The translations under genes and the position numbers were made by a program. From JADCRZ01 sp037718865 (GTDB lineage: Bacteria; Bacteroidota; Bacteroidia; Chitinophagales; Chitinophagaceae): a stretch of DNA of 64,000 bases. The stretch covers positions 124,001-188,000 of the forward strand of contig JBBJMP010000001.1 of NCBI GenBank assembly GCA_037718865.1, in the 5' to 3' direction. The notes under the pieces were generated by a model that had not been told where the DNA came from, searched no databases, and was given only the letters and a program-made list of their open reading frames with translations. Positions 1-8,430 of the stretch are shown here, one piece after another; position 1 is the stretch's first letter; the number at the start of each line of letters is the position of its first letter.

Positions 1-80
1 GCCAGTGGCAGTCCAACGTACCCTAATCCAATAACAGCCACTTTAGACTTTTTATCAACTAAATCTTGGTAAATCAGCAT
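1..80 (-). CDS. Nucleotide-sugar dehydrogenase, N-terminal fragment (cut by window edge)
   Basis: Reading down from the ATG at 80-78, the first 26 codons give MLIYQDLVDKK followed by KVAVIGLGYVGLPLA, the Rossmann GxGYVG start of the UDP-glucose/GDP-mannose dehydrogenase family. The GLPLA ending is typical of the WecC/TviB/WbpA branch, which oxidises UDP-N-acetylhexosamines to uronates, rather than of Ugd. Its start codon overlaps the stop of the upstream decarboxylase gene by one base (TAATG), so the two are translationally coupled in the same operon. Only the N-terminus lies in the window, so the substrate is an inference. Confidence 0.8.
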   Translation of the reverse strand, partial: MLIYQDLVDKKSKVAVIGLGYVGLPL

Positions 81-1063
81 TATCGTATACTTTTAAACTC
101 TTTAGGTTGCTTTATGAGTTCCTCTCCTGGTAAAGACTTAAAATAGTTATAAGTTATTTTAAGGCCTTCTTCCCTGTTAATCTGTGGAGACCATTTGAGG
201 ATCTCTTTTGCTTTTGAAATATCGGGTTTTCGCTGTTTCGGATCGTCGGTGGGCAGTGGATGGTATACGATTTTCTGATTCGTACCCGTAAGCTTGATGA
301 TTTCCTCTGCAAAATTCTTCAATGATATTTCATCCGGATTGCCCAGGTTTACCGGCAGATGGTATTCACTTAACAGCAACCGGTAAATGCCTTCAACCAG
401 GTCATCCACATAGCAGAAACTTCTGGTCTGACTTCCATCTCCGAAAACAGTCAGATCTTCTCCGCGCAGGGCCTGGCCGATGAAAGCCGGCAACGCCCTT
501 CCATCGTTTAGGCGCATACGTGGTCCATAGGTATTGAATATGCGGACTATCCTCGTCTCGAGCTGGTGAAAGGTATGATAAGCCATCGTTATGGCTTCCT
601 GAAAACGTTTGGCCTCATCATATACGCCTCTTGGTCCGACCGGGTTTACATTACCCCAATATTCTTCGTTCTGGGGGTGAACCAAAGGATCGCCATAGAC
701 TTCTGAAGTTGAAGCGATCAGCATGCGGGCTTGTTTAGCTTTGGCCAACCCCAGACAATTATGCGTTCCCAGTGAACTTACTTTCAGGGTTTGAATAGGG
801 ATTTTCAGGTAATCAATGGGACTAGCCGGAGAAGCAAAATGTAAAATATAGTGCAGCTCGCCGGAAATATGAATATACCTGGATACATCATGATGGTAAA
901 ATTCAAACTGCTCAAGCTTGAACAAATGTTCTATGTTCTTGAGGTCGCCGGTAATCAGGTTATCCATACCGATTACATGATATCCTTCTTTTATAAAACG
1001 GTCACACAAGTGGGAACCCAGGAAGCCTGCCGCGCCGGTAATAAGTACTCGTTTTCTTTCCAT
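80..1063 (-). CDS. uxs: UDP-glucuronate decarboxylase (UDP-xylose synthase family SDR)
   Basis: Extended short-chain dehydrogenase of 327 aa that would convert UDP-glucuronate to UDP-xylose using tightly bound NAD. The glycine motif GAAGFLG lies at residues 10-16, the acid motif TSE at 119-121 and the catalytic YxxxK pair at Tyr148 and Lys152. The stretch HFASPASPIDY and the VNPVGPRGVYDEAKRF block are near-diagnostic for UXS rather than for epimerases or dTDP-glucose dehydratases. It follows ugd, which makes its substrate, with 9 bases between them, and overlaps the next dehydrogenase gene by one base. The pair supplies pentose or uronate precursors for surface polysaccharide. Confidence 0.92.
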   Translation of the reverse strand: MERKRVLITGAAGFLGSHLCDRFIKEGYHVIGMDNLITGDLKNIEHLFKLEQFEFYHHDVSRYIHISGELHYILHFASPASPIDYLKIPIQTLKVSSLGTHNCLGLAKAKQARMLIASTSEVYGDPLVHPQNEEYWGNVNPVGPRGVYDEAKRFQEAITMAYHTFHQLETRIVRIFNTYGPRMRLNDGRALPAFIGQALRGEDLTVFGDGSQTRSFCYVDDLVEGIYRLLLSEYHLPVNLGNPDEISLKNFAEEIIKLTGTNQKIVYHPLPTDDPKQRKPDISKAKEILKWSPQINREEGLKITYNYFKSLPGEELIKQPKEFKSIR

Positions 1064-1072
1064 ATAGTAATT

Positions 1073-2389
1073 TTACATTTGTACGGTAGCAGGCCTTCCA
1101 ATGCTTTCGTAATAAAATCCCAGCTCTTTTATGGCAACGGTATCAAAAAGATTTCTTCCGTCAAAAATGGCCTTACTTTTCAGGGTAGAAACGATCTTTA
1201 AAAAATCCGGTGTCCGGAACTCATTCCATTCCGTAGCAATAATCAGTGCATCAGCACCTTTTAACGCGTCATACTGGCTTTCCGAGTAATTAATGCTGTC
1301 TCCGAGCAGGGCTTTAACATTAGCCATAGCCTCCGGATCAAATGCTGTAACCGTTGCCCCTTCTTTCAATAATACATCTATCATATACAAAGACGGAGCT
1401 TCCCGGATATCATCGGTGTTTGGTTTGAAAGCCAGGCCCCACATCGCAAAATGTTTCCCTTTCAGGTTTCCTTTAAAATAGCGTTTTATCTTAGGTATCA
1501 GGTGAAGTTTTTGATTTTCATTTACCTCGATAACGGCGTTCAGTATTTTAAAATCATATTGAATTTCAGTGGAGGATTGTATCAGGGCCTGCACATCTTT
1601 AGGAAAGCAACTTCCCCCGTATCCTATACCCGGAAACAGAAAACGCTTTCCAATACGCTCATCGCTGCCGATTCCCCGGCGCACCATATCCACGTCTGCG
1701 TCCAGCCGCTCACAAAGCTGGGCAATCTCATTCATAAATGAAATTTTTGTGGCAAGAAAAGAATTGGCTGCATACTTGGTAAGTTCTGCAGACCTCTCGT
1801 CCATAAAAATAACCGGGTTACCCTGACGAACAAACGGAGCGTACAGGTCTCCCATTATTTTCTTTGCTCTTTCGGAACCAGTGCCTATGACGACGCGGTC
1901 GGGCTTCATAAAATCTTCCACAGCAACACCTTCACGCAAAAATTCCGGGTTAGATACCACGTCGAATTCACCTTTGTAATCTTCAGCAATGGCGGCCCGC
2001 ACTTTCTCAGCCGTTCCTACCGGAACCGTACTTTTATCAACGATCACCTTATAATCGGTAAGTAATTTGCCGATGTCTTTGGAGCAACCAAGGACATATT
2101 TCAGATCTGCTGATCCATTTTCTCCGGGTGGAGTAGGAAGTGCCAGAAAGATAATGGCCGCATCTTTGATACCTTCTGCCAGGTTGGTTGTAAAATTAAG
2201 ACGCTCCTCCTTAAGGTTTCGTAAAAATAACTTTTCAAGACCTGGTTCATATATTGTGATCTGGCCATTGGATAATTTATCAACTTTCGTATGATCAATA
2301 TCCACGCAGATAACCTGGTTACCAGTTTCAGCAAAACAAGTGCCGGTAACCAATCCAACATATCCGGTGCCAACAACTGCAATTTTCAT
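1073..2389 (-). CDS. ugd: UDP-glucose 6-dehydrogenase
   Basis: 438-aa enzyme that oxidises UDP-glucose to UDP-glucuronate with two NAD. The N-terminal Rossmann motif GTGYVG is at residues 7-12, the ALPTPP segment at 84-88, the DKSTVPVGT loop near 118-126 and the catalytic cysteine at Cys261 in YGGSCFPKD. Length and the three-domain order (NAD domain, central helix, UDP-binding domain) are normal. It lies between a DegT aminotransferase (13-base gap) and the UDP-glucuronate decarboxylase, forming a nucleotide-sugar operon read towards the left edge. Ugd rather than the UDP-N-acetylhexosamine branch is chosen because of the MKIAVVGTGYVGLVTG start. Confidence 0.95.
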   Translation of the reverse strand: MKIAVVGTGYVGLVTGTCFAETGNQVICVDIDHTKVDKLSNGQITIYEPGLEKLFLRNLKEERLNFTTNLAEGIKDAAIIFLALPTPPGENGSADLKYVLGCSKDIGKLLTDYKVIVDKSTVPVGTAEKVRAAIAEDYKGEFDVVSNPEFLREGVAVEDFMKPDRVVIGTGSERAKKIMGDLYAPFVRQGNPVIFMDERSAELTKYAANSFLATKISFMNEIAQLCERLDADVDMVRRGIGSDERIGKRFLFPGIGYGGSCFPKDVQALIQSSTEIQYDFKILNAVIEVNENQKLHLIPKIKRYFKGNLKGKHFAMWGLAFKPNTDDIREAPSLYMIDVLLKEGATVTAFDPEAMANVKALLGDSINYSESQYDALKGADALIIATEWNEFRTPDFLKIVSTLKSKAIFDGRNLFDTVAIKELGFYYESIGRPATVQM

Positions 2390-2402
2390 AGGTAGGTGGG
2401 AT

Positions 2403-3542
2403 TTAGTGAGTTAAAAATGCTACTATTTTATTTGTTATATAATTCAACTGGTCGTTTGCTAATTCAGTATGCATCGGTAAGGAGATAACCCTTTCCGTGA
2501 GAGAATCAGTAAGGGGTAACTCGTAGGCGCTGCCACCAAAAGCATGAAACATTTTCTGCTTGTGTGCAGGTACGGGATAATAAATCATGGAAGGAATATT
2601 ATTCTCTGAAAGATATTTCACTAACTCGTCTCTTTTATGGCCTTCCACCAATACTGTATACTGGTGAAAGACGTGCCTGCAGTAAGCTGCCCTGAAAGGA
2701 GTTATAATACCAGCATGGTCGGCAAATGCCTGATCATAGTAATCAGCAGCCTTTCTCCTTGCAGTTATATATTCATCCAAATGTTTCAGTTTTTCATTCA
2801 ACACAGCAGCCTGAATGGCGTCCAAACGGCTGTTACATCCTACTATATCGTGGTAATACCGTTTACTTTGCCCATGGTTTGCAATCATTTTCAGCTTGAG
2901 GGCTAACGCATCATCGTTCGTAAATATTGCTCCCCCGTCACCAAAACACCCTAAATTTTTAGAAGGATAAAAAGAAGTGCATCCAATAGTTCCGATACTG
3001 CCCGTTTTTTTCCTGGTGCTGTCATTAAAGATATAATCCGAGCCTATGGCCTGTGCGTTATCTTCTATTACGTATAAATTATGTTTCGCTGCGATCTGCA
3101 TGATGTGTTCCATTCTTGCAGCATGACCGAATAAATGCACCGGAACAATAGCCCTGGTTTTGGGCGTTATGGCTTTTTCAACCGCCTGGGGATCTATGCA
3201 GAACGATTTTGCCTCCACTTCAACAAACACCGGCTTTAATTTCAGCAACGCAATAACTTCTACGGTTGCTATGTAAGTAAAGGAAGGCGTGATGACTTCG
3301 TCACCGGGTTGCAGGTCAAGAGCCATCATGGCGATCTGCAAGGCATCAGTACCGTTAGCACAGGGAATCACGTGTTTAGAACCGTTATATGCAGCCAGGT
3401 TCTCTGAAAATTGCTGAACCGTTTTGCCTCCTATAAATACAGAACTGTTTACTACTTCCTGCATGGAAGCATCTACCTGTTCTTTGATTTTCAGGTATTG
3501 ACGACCCGTATCTACCATATGAATAGGAAGCATAATCTGCAT
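2403..3542 (-). CDS. DegT/DnrJ/EryC1/StrS family PLP aminotransferase
   Basis: Sugar aminotransferase that would transfer an amino group to a keto nucleotide sugar. With the ATG at 3542 the protein is 379 aa. Asp161 in the EDNAQAIG motif should contact the PLP ring nitrogen and Lys195 in SFYPSKNLG should be the PLP lysine; the following GCFGDGGAI loop is also typical. An open frame extends up to 3641, but it overlaps the divergent waaA gene and its extra residues do not resemble the family, so I reject it. A second ATG at 3533 is equally possible. First gene of the nucleotide-sugar operon. A perfect TAnnTTTG element on this strand (3558-3551) lies just upstream. Confidence 0.9.
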   Translation of the reverse strand: MQIMLPIHMVDTGRQYLKIKEQVDASMQEVVNSSVFIGGKTVQQFSENLAAYNGSKHVIPCANGTDALQIAMMALDLQPGDEVITPSFTYIATVEVIALLKLKPVFVEVEAKSFCIDPQAVEKAITPKTRAIVPVHLFGHAARMEHIMQIAAKHNLYVIEDNAQAIGSDYIFNDSTRKKTGSIGTIGCTSFYPSKNLGCFGDGGAIFTNDDALALKLKMIANHGQSKRYYHDIVGCNSRLDAIQAAVLNEKLKHLDEYITARRKAADYYDQAFADHAGIITPFRAAYCRHVFHQYTVLVEGHKRDELVKYLSENNIPSMIYYPVPAHKQKMFHAFGGSAYELPLTDSLTERVISLPMHTELANDQLNYITNKIVAFLTH

Positions 3543-3550
3543 TTGAGCCG

Positions 3551-3597
3551 CAAAAGTAACAAAATATAGGTAGGCTGGAAGATAGATTTTAGATTTG
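3551..3597. promoter_or_regulatory. Possible divergent promoter region between DegT operon and waaA
   Basis: The short divergent gap carries a perfect Bacteroidota -7 element (TAnnTTTG) on each strand: TACTTTTG on the minus strand at 3558-3551 and TAGATTTG on the plus strand at 3590-3597. Neither has a convincing TTG at the 19-base spacing, and both would start transcription almost at the start codons, giving near-leaderless messages. Chance matches are possible in AT-rich DNA. Confidence 0.3.
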
Positions 3598-3598
3598 C

Positions 3599-4915
3599 AT
3601 GTATAAATCCTCCAGCATCTTGCGCTTAATAGCCTATTCACTTTTTCTTGTATTGTATAAAACCGGGATAACCATAGTTAGCCCCTGGAATCCGAAAGCA
3701 AGATTATGGGTGAAGGGAAGAAAAAAATTATTTAAAGATATTGTTGCTAATGTCAGCAGCAAACGTTCTTCCGAGCTGGTCTGGATGCATTGCGCTTCAG
3801 TGGGAGAGTTTGAGCAGGGCAGACCGGTATTGGAAATGATAAAAAGCCATTATCAACATACCTTTATTCTGGTCACTTTTTTTTCGTCTTCAGGATATGA
3901 AGCTACCAAAAATTACAAAGGGGCCAATTACATCTGTTATTTGCCTATGGACTCTTCTGCGAATGCCAGGCGGTTCCTGAATATCATCCAGCCTAAGTTA
4001 GTGCTGTGGATCAAATACGAATACTGGTACTACTATCTCAGGGAAATAGAAAAAAGGAAGATCTGCCTGTTATTAATATCGAGCCTGTTCAAAAGAGAAC
4101 AGGTTTTCTTTAAATGGTATGGTAACCTGAACCGGGAAATGCTGAAGTGCTTTACGCATTTGTTTGTCCAGAATACCGACTCAAAAAAATTACTGGCAGA
4201 ATTGGGCTTTTCAGAAAACGTTAGCATTAGCGGCGACACGCGGTTCGACCGGGTAATTGAAATCTCCGAACAGTTTCAACCGCTGGCTCTCATTGAACAA
4301 TTTTGTGGTGACTGCCAGGTGATTGTTGCTGGCAGTACCTGGGAGGAAGATGAGGAAGAACTGGATCATTTTGCAAAAACAAATTCATCTGTGAAAATGA
4401 TCATTGCACCGCATGAGATCAATGCTACTCATCTTAAAGTCATGAAAAGATTGTTCCGGCATTCAATTCTTTACTCAGAGCTAAAAAACGAATCGGATAA
4501 CATTAAGTCTGAAGCCAGGCAGGCTAGTCCTGACCTACCGTCGTTCAATGTGTTAATTATAGACAATATCGGCATGCTTTCCCGCTTGTACAAATACGCT
4601 ACCATCACATATGTCGGTGGCGGATTCGGTGAAGATGGGATACATAACGTGCTTGAAGCTGCAGTATTTGGCAAGCCTGTTGTATTTGGACCCGTGTATG
4701 ACAAACATGTTGAAGCTGAGGAACTGCTGGAATGCGGAGGAGCTTTCAGTGTTGGAAATGCCCTGGAACTGGAAGAAGTATTTGGGGTATTGTTAACAAG
4801 TCAAGATGAGCAAACTAAGGCGGGTGATGCTTCCAGGCGTTATGTATATGCAAAGAAGGGAGCCAAAGAAATGATTGCGGATTACATCATTCAAAAGAAT
4901 ATATTATCGGGTTAA
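3599..4915 (+). CDS. waaA: 3-deoxy-D-manno-octulosonic acid (Kdo) transferase
   Basis: 438-aa GT30 glycosyltransferase that adds Kdo from CMP-Kdo to the lipid A precursor at the inner membrane. An N-terminal hydrophobic anchor (about 8-28) precedes the family signature PKARLWVKGRKK and the motif HCASVGEFEQGRP, in which Glu70 corresponds to the catalytic base. The C-terminal nucleotide-binding half contains VGGGFGEDGIHNVLEAA followed by GKPVVFGP near residues 339-366. Full length for the family. It is transcribed away from the nucleotide-sugar operon; both concern the cell envelope. Confidence 0.93.
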   Translation: MYKSSSILRLIAYSLFLVLYKTGITIVSPWNPKARLWVKGRKKLFKDIVANVSSKRSSELVWMHCASVGEFEQGRPVLEMIKSHYQHTFILVTFFSSSGYEATKNYKGANYICYLPMDSSANARRFLNIIQPKLVLWIKYEYWYYYLREIEKRKICLLLISSLFKREQVFFKWYGNLNREMLKCFTHLFVQNTDSKKLLAELGFSENVSISGDTRFDRVIEISEQFQPLALIEQFCGDCQVIVAGSTWEEDEEELDHFAKTNSSVKMIIAPHEINATHLKVMKRLFRHSILYSELKNESDNIKSEARQASPDLPSFNVLIIDNIGMLSRLYKYATITYVGGGFGEDGIHNVLEAAVFGKPVVFGPVYDKHVEAEELLECGGAFSVGNALELEEVFGVLLTSQDEQTKAGDASRRYVYAKKGAKEMIADYIIQKNILSG

Positions 4916-4937
4916 CGAATATTTCCATGTTCAATAA

Positions 4938-4995
4938 ACAATGTTCAATACTCAATATTCAGTAATCGGCTTGTTCATTGCATATTGAACATTGT
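4938..4995. terminator. Mirrored intergenic repeat, likely bidirectional terminator
   Basis: A perfect 13-bp inverted repeat, ACAATGTTCAATA at 4938-4950 and TATTGAACATTGT at 4983-4995, lies between the convergent ends of waaA and the gene at 5050. Further copies of the TTCAATA/TATTGAA word flank it, so several alternative pairings are possible. The position between convergent genes and the absence of any ORF suggest a two-way transcription stop. It belongs to a style of intergenic repeat common in Bacteroidota. Confidence 0.55.
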
Positions 4996-5049
4996 AAGTT
5001 GAGTATTGAATATTTTAAACTTTGGGCACAGCCCCGCCTGGATAAATCT

Positions 5050-5760
5050 TCACAAAAAACGTCGTTTTACAAGCTGGCAGAAATGTTTAACCGCGTGTTT
5101 GTTTTCGTCCCATCCCAGTTTTACTTTAAGCTCCCTCTCGATCCAGTATTCCGCTTCAGGGTAGATGCGGAAGTTATTAATCGTTTTCAGGCTGCGCTCA
5201 TACATAGCCTCATCGCCGCGAAACAATTCACTTACAAACACAAAGCGATCATTTATTCCAATTGCCTTCTTGAGGTCTTTAACAGGCCCTTCTGTCAATA
5301 CAGTTGCCAATTCTTTTTTCTCTGTTTTGAGTTTATCGTTAAGGGAGGGGTATTGTCCAAAAACATCATTCATCTCTTTAAACTCAGTTTGATGGGCCAA
5401 TGTCGGTATTTCCTGCACGGGGTCAAAAAGCCAACCAGACTGTTCCTGTTTTTTTGCATGAGCAGGCAATGCATTTTTTTCACTGTTGTTCCTTGAAAAT
5501 TCCAACACAGGAGGTGAATGATGTTGTACGTCTGCTTCCCTGACAGATGCCCTAACCGGTTCAGCCTGCTGATAAAAGGCCTTATTAACACCGGGAAGCA
5601 CAACCGCTACTTTCGCCGTTCCCATTTGCCTGGAGGAACTTGTTGCCATCTGTGCCAGCTCTGCCTCAAGCATTTGCACGGTAACCAGCATGGCCGTAAC
5701 ATCGGCATGTTGCTCGGATTGTTCGTGCAGTTTGTGTATCAGCGCTTTTATTCTTTCCAT
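5050..5760 (-). CDS. Conserved hypothetical protein of Bacteroidota
   Basis: 236-aa protein without signal peptide or membrane segment. The N-terminal part (about 1-40) is helical and probably coiled coil; the middle is low-complexity and polar. The C-terminal 65-70 residues contain the pattern KAIGINDRFVFVSELF, then GDEAMYERSLKTIN, and a WIERELK helix ending in a basic tail. I recognise this C-terminal block as recurring in unannotated Bacteroidota proteins but know no function for it. It faces tdk divergently (83 bases) and converges on waaA across a hairpin. Confidence 0.75.
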   Translation of the reverse strand: MERIKALIHKLHEQSEQHADVTAMLVTVQMLEAELAQMATSSSRQMGTAKVAVVLPGVNKAFYQQAEPVRASVREADVQHHSPPVLEFSRNNSEKNALPAHAKKQEQSGWLFDPVQEIPTLAHQTEFKEMNDVFGQYPSLNDKLKTEKKELATVLTEGPVKDLKKAIGINDRFVFVSELFRGDEAMYERSLKTINNFRIYPEAEYWIERELKVKLGWDENKHAVKHFCQLVKRRFL

Positions 5761-5843
5761 TTGAAATGGTACATTTGAATTTACAACTCAATATTTATTA
5801 AAGTTATAAACAATATTTAAAACTTATATAATATCTGTTTTTC

Positions 5844-6416
5844 ATGTTCATAGAACCAACTTTATATGGTGAGCGCCGGGGCTGGATCGAAGTGATTTGT
5901 GGTTCCATGTTCAGCGGGAAAACCGAAGAACTGATACGGCGGCTTAAAAGGGCAAAAATTGCGAACCTTCGGGTAGAGATATTTAAACCAGCTATCGACA
6001 TACGTTATCATCAGCAAAACATAGTGTCCCACGATGAAAATGCCATTCTTTCGACTCCTATTGAAAATTCACAAAAGATACTGCTCCTTGCTCATCATGT
6101 CGATGTTATAGGCATAGATGAAGCGCAGTTTTTTGATGAACTTTTACCAACGGTTTGTGATCAGCTGGCTCTGCGCGGCACCCGGGTTATCGTAGCCGGT
6201 CTGGACATGGATTTTGCTGGTAATCCGTTTGGCCAGATGCCTTACCTCTTAGCTAAGGCAGATTATATCACCAAGTTACATGCCATTTGTGTAAAATGTG
6301 GAAACATCGCCAACTATTCCTATCGAAAGACCGAACAGGAATCACAGGTATTCCTGGGCGAAAAAAAAAATTATGAACCCAGATGCAGATATTGCTATTA
6401 TAACGCAGGAAGTTGA
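5844..6416 (+). CDS. tdk: Thymidine kinase (class II)
   Basis: 190-aa enzyme phosphorylating thymidine with ATP in the pyrimidine salvage pathway. The Walker A loop GSMFSGKT is at residues 20-27, the catalytic acid is Glu93 in IDEAQFF, and the lasso-type zinc site is formed by Cys149, Cys152, Cys181 and Cys184. The run of ten A residues near 6361-6370 codes for the LGEKKNYEPRC segment and the frame is intact. Length is normal. It stands alone, divergent from the hypothetical gene at 5050. Confidence 0.96.
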   Translation: MFIEPTLYGERRGWIEVICGSMFSGKTEELIRRLKRAKIANLRVEIFKPAIDIRYHQQNIVSHDENAILSTPIENSQKILLLAHHVDVIGIDEAQFFDELLPTVCDQLALRGTRVIVAGLDMDFAGNPFGQMPYLLAKADYITKLHAICVKCGNIANYSYRKTEQESQVFLGEKKNYEPRCRYCYYNAGS

Positions 6417-6504
6417 TAGAAGAAAGACAAAAGGATTTGTGGTAGATTAAAAGATTACGCAGATTGCGGCCGGCAAGTTAATCATTTGGATATTCTTTCC
6501 ATGT

Positions 6505-7155
6505 ATGAACAAAATAGGTGCTCTTTTTAAGAAAGACCTTTTACTGGAACTAAGACAACAGTATACGTTTTACGGTATCCTGTTATACGTTGCTTCCACC
6601 ATATTTGTATTATATCTGGCAATGGGTCAACCTGACGACATGGTTTGGAATGGCCTGTTCTGGATGATCCAACTATTCGTATGCGTGAATGCTGTCGCTA
6701 AAAGTTTTCTACAGGAAGGCAGGGCACGAATGCTTTACTTTTATTCTATAGCGGGAGCAAGGGATTTCATCTTAGCCAAGCTCCTGTTTAATATATTGCT
6801 CATGCTGGTGATGAGTGTGGTAAGCCTGTTATTGTTTCAATTGCTCCTGGGCAATCCGCTTCAACATCCGATGAAGTTTATTGGCATAGCTGTATTCGGC
6901 GGTTCAGGCCTAAGCCTGGTCTTCACCTTTCTATCCGCAATTGCAGCCCGGGCACAACAAAATGCTGCGCTGATGGCTATTCTTGGCTTCCCCTTAATTA
7001 TTCCGCAGATTTTATTGCTCATGCGTTTGTCAAACATTGCATTCAGCGATATTGTACTTGGCGGTATGGTACAGATTGTTTTGTTGCTGGCCGCACTTGA
7101 TCTGCTGATCATAATCCTTGCAGTTATCCTTTTCCCCTTTTTATGGAAAGACTAG
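6505..7155 (+). CDS. ccmB: Heme exporter subunit CcmB (cytochrome c maturation permease)
   Basis: 216-aa integral membrane protein with about six hydrophobic segments and the typical start KIGALFKKDLLLELRQQYTFYG. In system I cytochrome c maturation CcmB works with the ATPase CcmA and with CcmC/CcmD to deliver heme to CcmE. ccmC and a CcmD-like gene follow downstream after a repeat, but no ccmA is in the window. The gene is full length. The intervening hairpin may reduce read-through into ccmC. Confidence 0.88.
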   Translation: MNKIGALFKKDLLLELRQQYTFYGILLYVASTIFVLYLAMGQPDDMVWNGLFWMIQLFVCVNAVAKSFLQEGRARMLYFYSIAGARDFILAKLLFNILLMLVMSVVSLLLFQLLLGNPLQHPMKFIGIAVFGGSGLSLVFTFLSAIAARAQQNAALMAILGFPLIIPQILLLMRLSNIAFSDIVLGGMVQIVLLLAALDLLIIILAVILFPFLWKD

Positions 7156-7157
7156 AC

Positions 7158-7267
7158 TAATGTGCGGATGTGCAAATGTGCGGATGTGCGGATGGAGAAT
7201 TAGGATAGGGGTGACCAAAGCAACCCCCTTTATTTGCACATTCGCATATTTGCAAATTCGCACATTA
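7158..7267. repeat. Mirrored TGTGCAAATG-type intergenic repeat
   Basis: Starting three bases after the ccmB stop, an arm of about 34 bases (7158-7191) built of TGTGCGGATG/TGTGCAAATG words is mirrored by 7233-7267. The arms mismatch at only a few positions, mostly G/A changes compatible with G-U pairing. The loop carries a second short GC-rich stem (AGGGG/CCCCT). A closely similar mirrored repeat recurs at 55342-55465. No coding potential. Likely a terminator or attenuator between ccmB and ccmC. Confidence 0.7.
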
Positions 7268-7348
7268 TTTTCCCCTATTTTTGTTTCTCATTTGAACTAA
7301 TAGAAAGGTTGCTTGCTACCTCCTTCTTCTTAGTTGCATGTTTAATTT

Positions 7349-8032
7349 ATGTGTATGTTGCGCCAATCATGGTGGAAATCATTTAGTGTTTTATTGTTAC
7401 TATATACATTTATAGCGGGATTTTTAATTAAGGTTCCTACCATAGGTAATCTTTATGAAACCATCCGCAATTTGTTTTTTCATGTTCCCATGTGGTTCAG
7501 TCAGCTCATACTTATCACAATTTCCCTTGTGTATTCGGTCTTATATCTAAAAAAAAATGAGGTGAAGTATGATATTTACGCGTCTGAATTTGCCAGGACG
7601 GGCATTGTATTCGGCTCTCTGGGATTAATAACCGGTGCCATCTGGGCCAATTATACCTGGGGAGCTCCCTGGAATAATGACCCTAAACAATTAGGAGCCG
7701 CTATCGCCCTTCTCATTTACCTGGCTTATTTCGTGCTTCGGAATTCTATGACAGACATTGATAAAAGAGGACGGGTGGCAGCCGTATATAACATCTTTGC
7801 ATATTGTATCTATGTTCCAATGGTTATGGTCTTGCCAAGGCTGGTTGAATCACTGCATCCGGGCGGACAAGGAGTGGAAGGCAATCCCGGGCTTAGTGGC
7901 AAAGACCTGGACCCTGTTATGAGAATGGTTTTCTGGCCGGCTGTATTGGGATGGACCTTGTTAGGTGTGTGGATGACGAGCTTAAGGCTGCGGTTGAAGT
8001 TGCTGGAGGAAAGGAGCCATACTATGACCTAA
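7349..8032 (+). CDS. ccmC: Heme handling protein CcmC (CcsA/CcmF superfamily)
   Basis: 227-aa membrane protein with about six transmembrane helices. It contains the tryptophan-rich heme-handling motif WGAPWNNDP, the family's WWD-like signature, and flanking histidines including that in FFHVPMWF. CcmC loads heme onto CcmE in system I cytochrome c biogenesis. An ATG at 7349 is followed by a second at 7355; either could be the start. A small CcmD-like gene follows after about 70 bases, supporting the assignment. A TATTTTTG element at 7276-7283 fits the -7 consensus but lacks a spaced TTG. Confidence 0.9.
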   Translation: MCMLRQSWWKSFSVLLLLYTFIAGFLIKVPTIGNLYETIRNLFFHVPMWFSQLILITISLVYSVLYLKKNEVKYDIYASEFARTGIVFGSLGLITGAIWANYTWGAPWNNDPKQLGAAIALLIYLAYFVLRNSMTDIDKRGRVAAVYNIFAYCIYVPMVMVLPRLVESLHPGGQGVEGNPGLSGKDLDPVMRMVFWPAVLGWTLLGVWMTSLRLRLKLLEERSHTMT

Positions 8033-8103
8033 CCATTAGCGTTAGGTACAAAGACGATACACATAACGGCCACGTATTACACTTAAAATGTTTAACTATA
8101 CTA

Positions 8104-8367
8104 ATGAAGAAAGTATATTCTTTTCTTATTCTTTTATTATGGCTGCTTCCAGGCACAGCTTGTTTTGCGCAGAACGAAATAGCCTCGAATGAAAACCTGC
8201 AGATGGCTAATGGACTAAGAGCAAGCGGAAAAATATATGTCGTAGTGGTTGTAGTGGTGACTATTTTACTGGGGTTTGTTCTTTACCTCATCCATTTAGA
8301 CAGAAAAATCAGCAGGCTGGAGAAAGAGCCTGGAAGCTCCGCAGTATCAAGTGAAACTAAGGCATAA
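8104..8367 (+). CDS. ccmD: CcmD-like small membrane protein
   Basis: 87-aa protein starting at the ATG at 8104; the longer open frame from 7951 overlaps ccmC and is not family-like. A signal-like hydrophobic N-terminus (3-23, ending FAQ) precedes a single membrane helix (about 44-62). The cytoplasmic tail LDRKISRLEKE is characteristic of the small CcmD-type subunits found next to ccmC in Bacteroidota. Its probable role is to stabilise CcmC and promote release of heme-loaded CcmE. The sequence family is weakly conserved, so the call rests largely on context and topology. Confidence 0.75.
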   Translation: MKKVYSFLILLLWLLPGTACFAQNEIASNENLQMANGLRASGKIYVVVVVVVTILLGFVLYLIHLDRKISRLEKEPGSSAVSSETKA

Positions 8368-8430
8368 GCAGGTCGGGAAGTTAAACAGGCTCTCGTTGTC
8401 CATGACCTAATCAAACATAAATCATATCTC

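Noticed and set aside
3543..3641. Upstream extension of the DegT aminotransferase frame
   Set aside because: Overlaps divergent waaA and adds residues without family resemblance.
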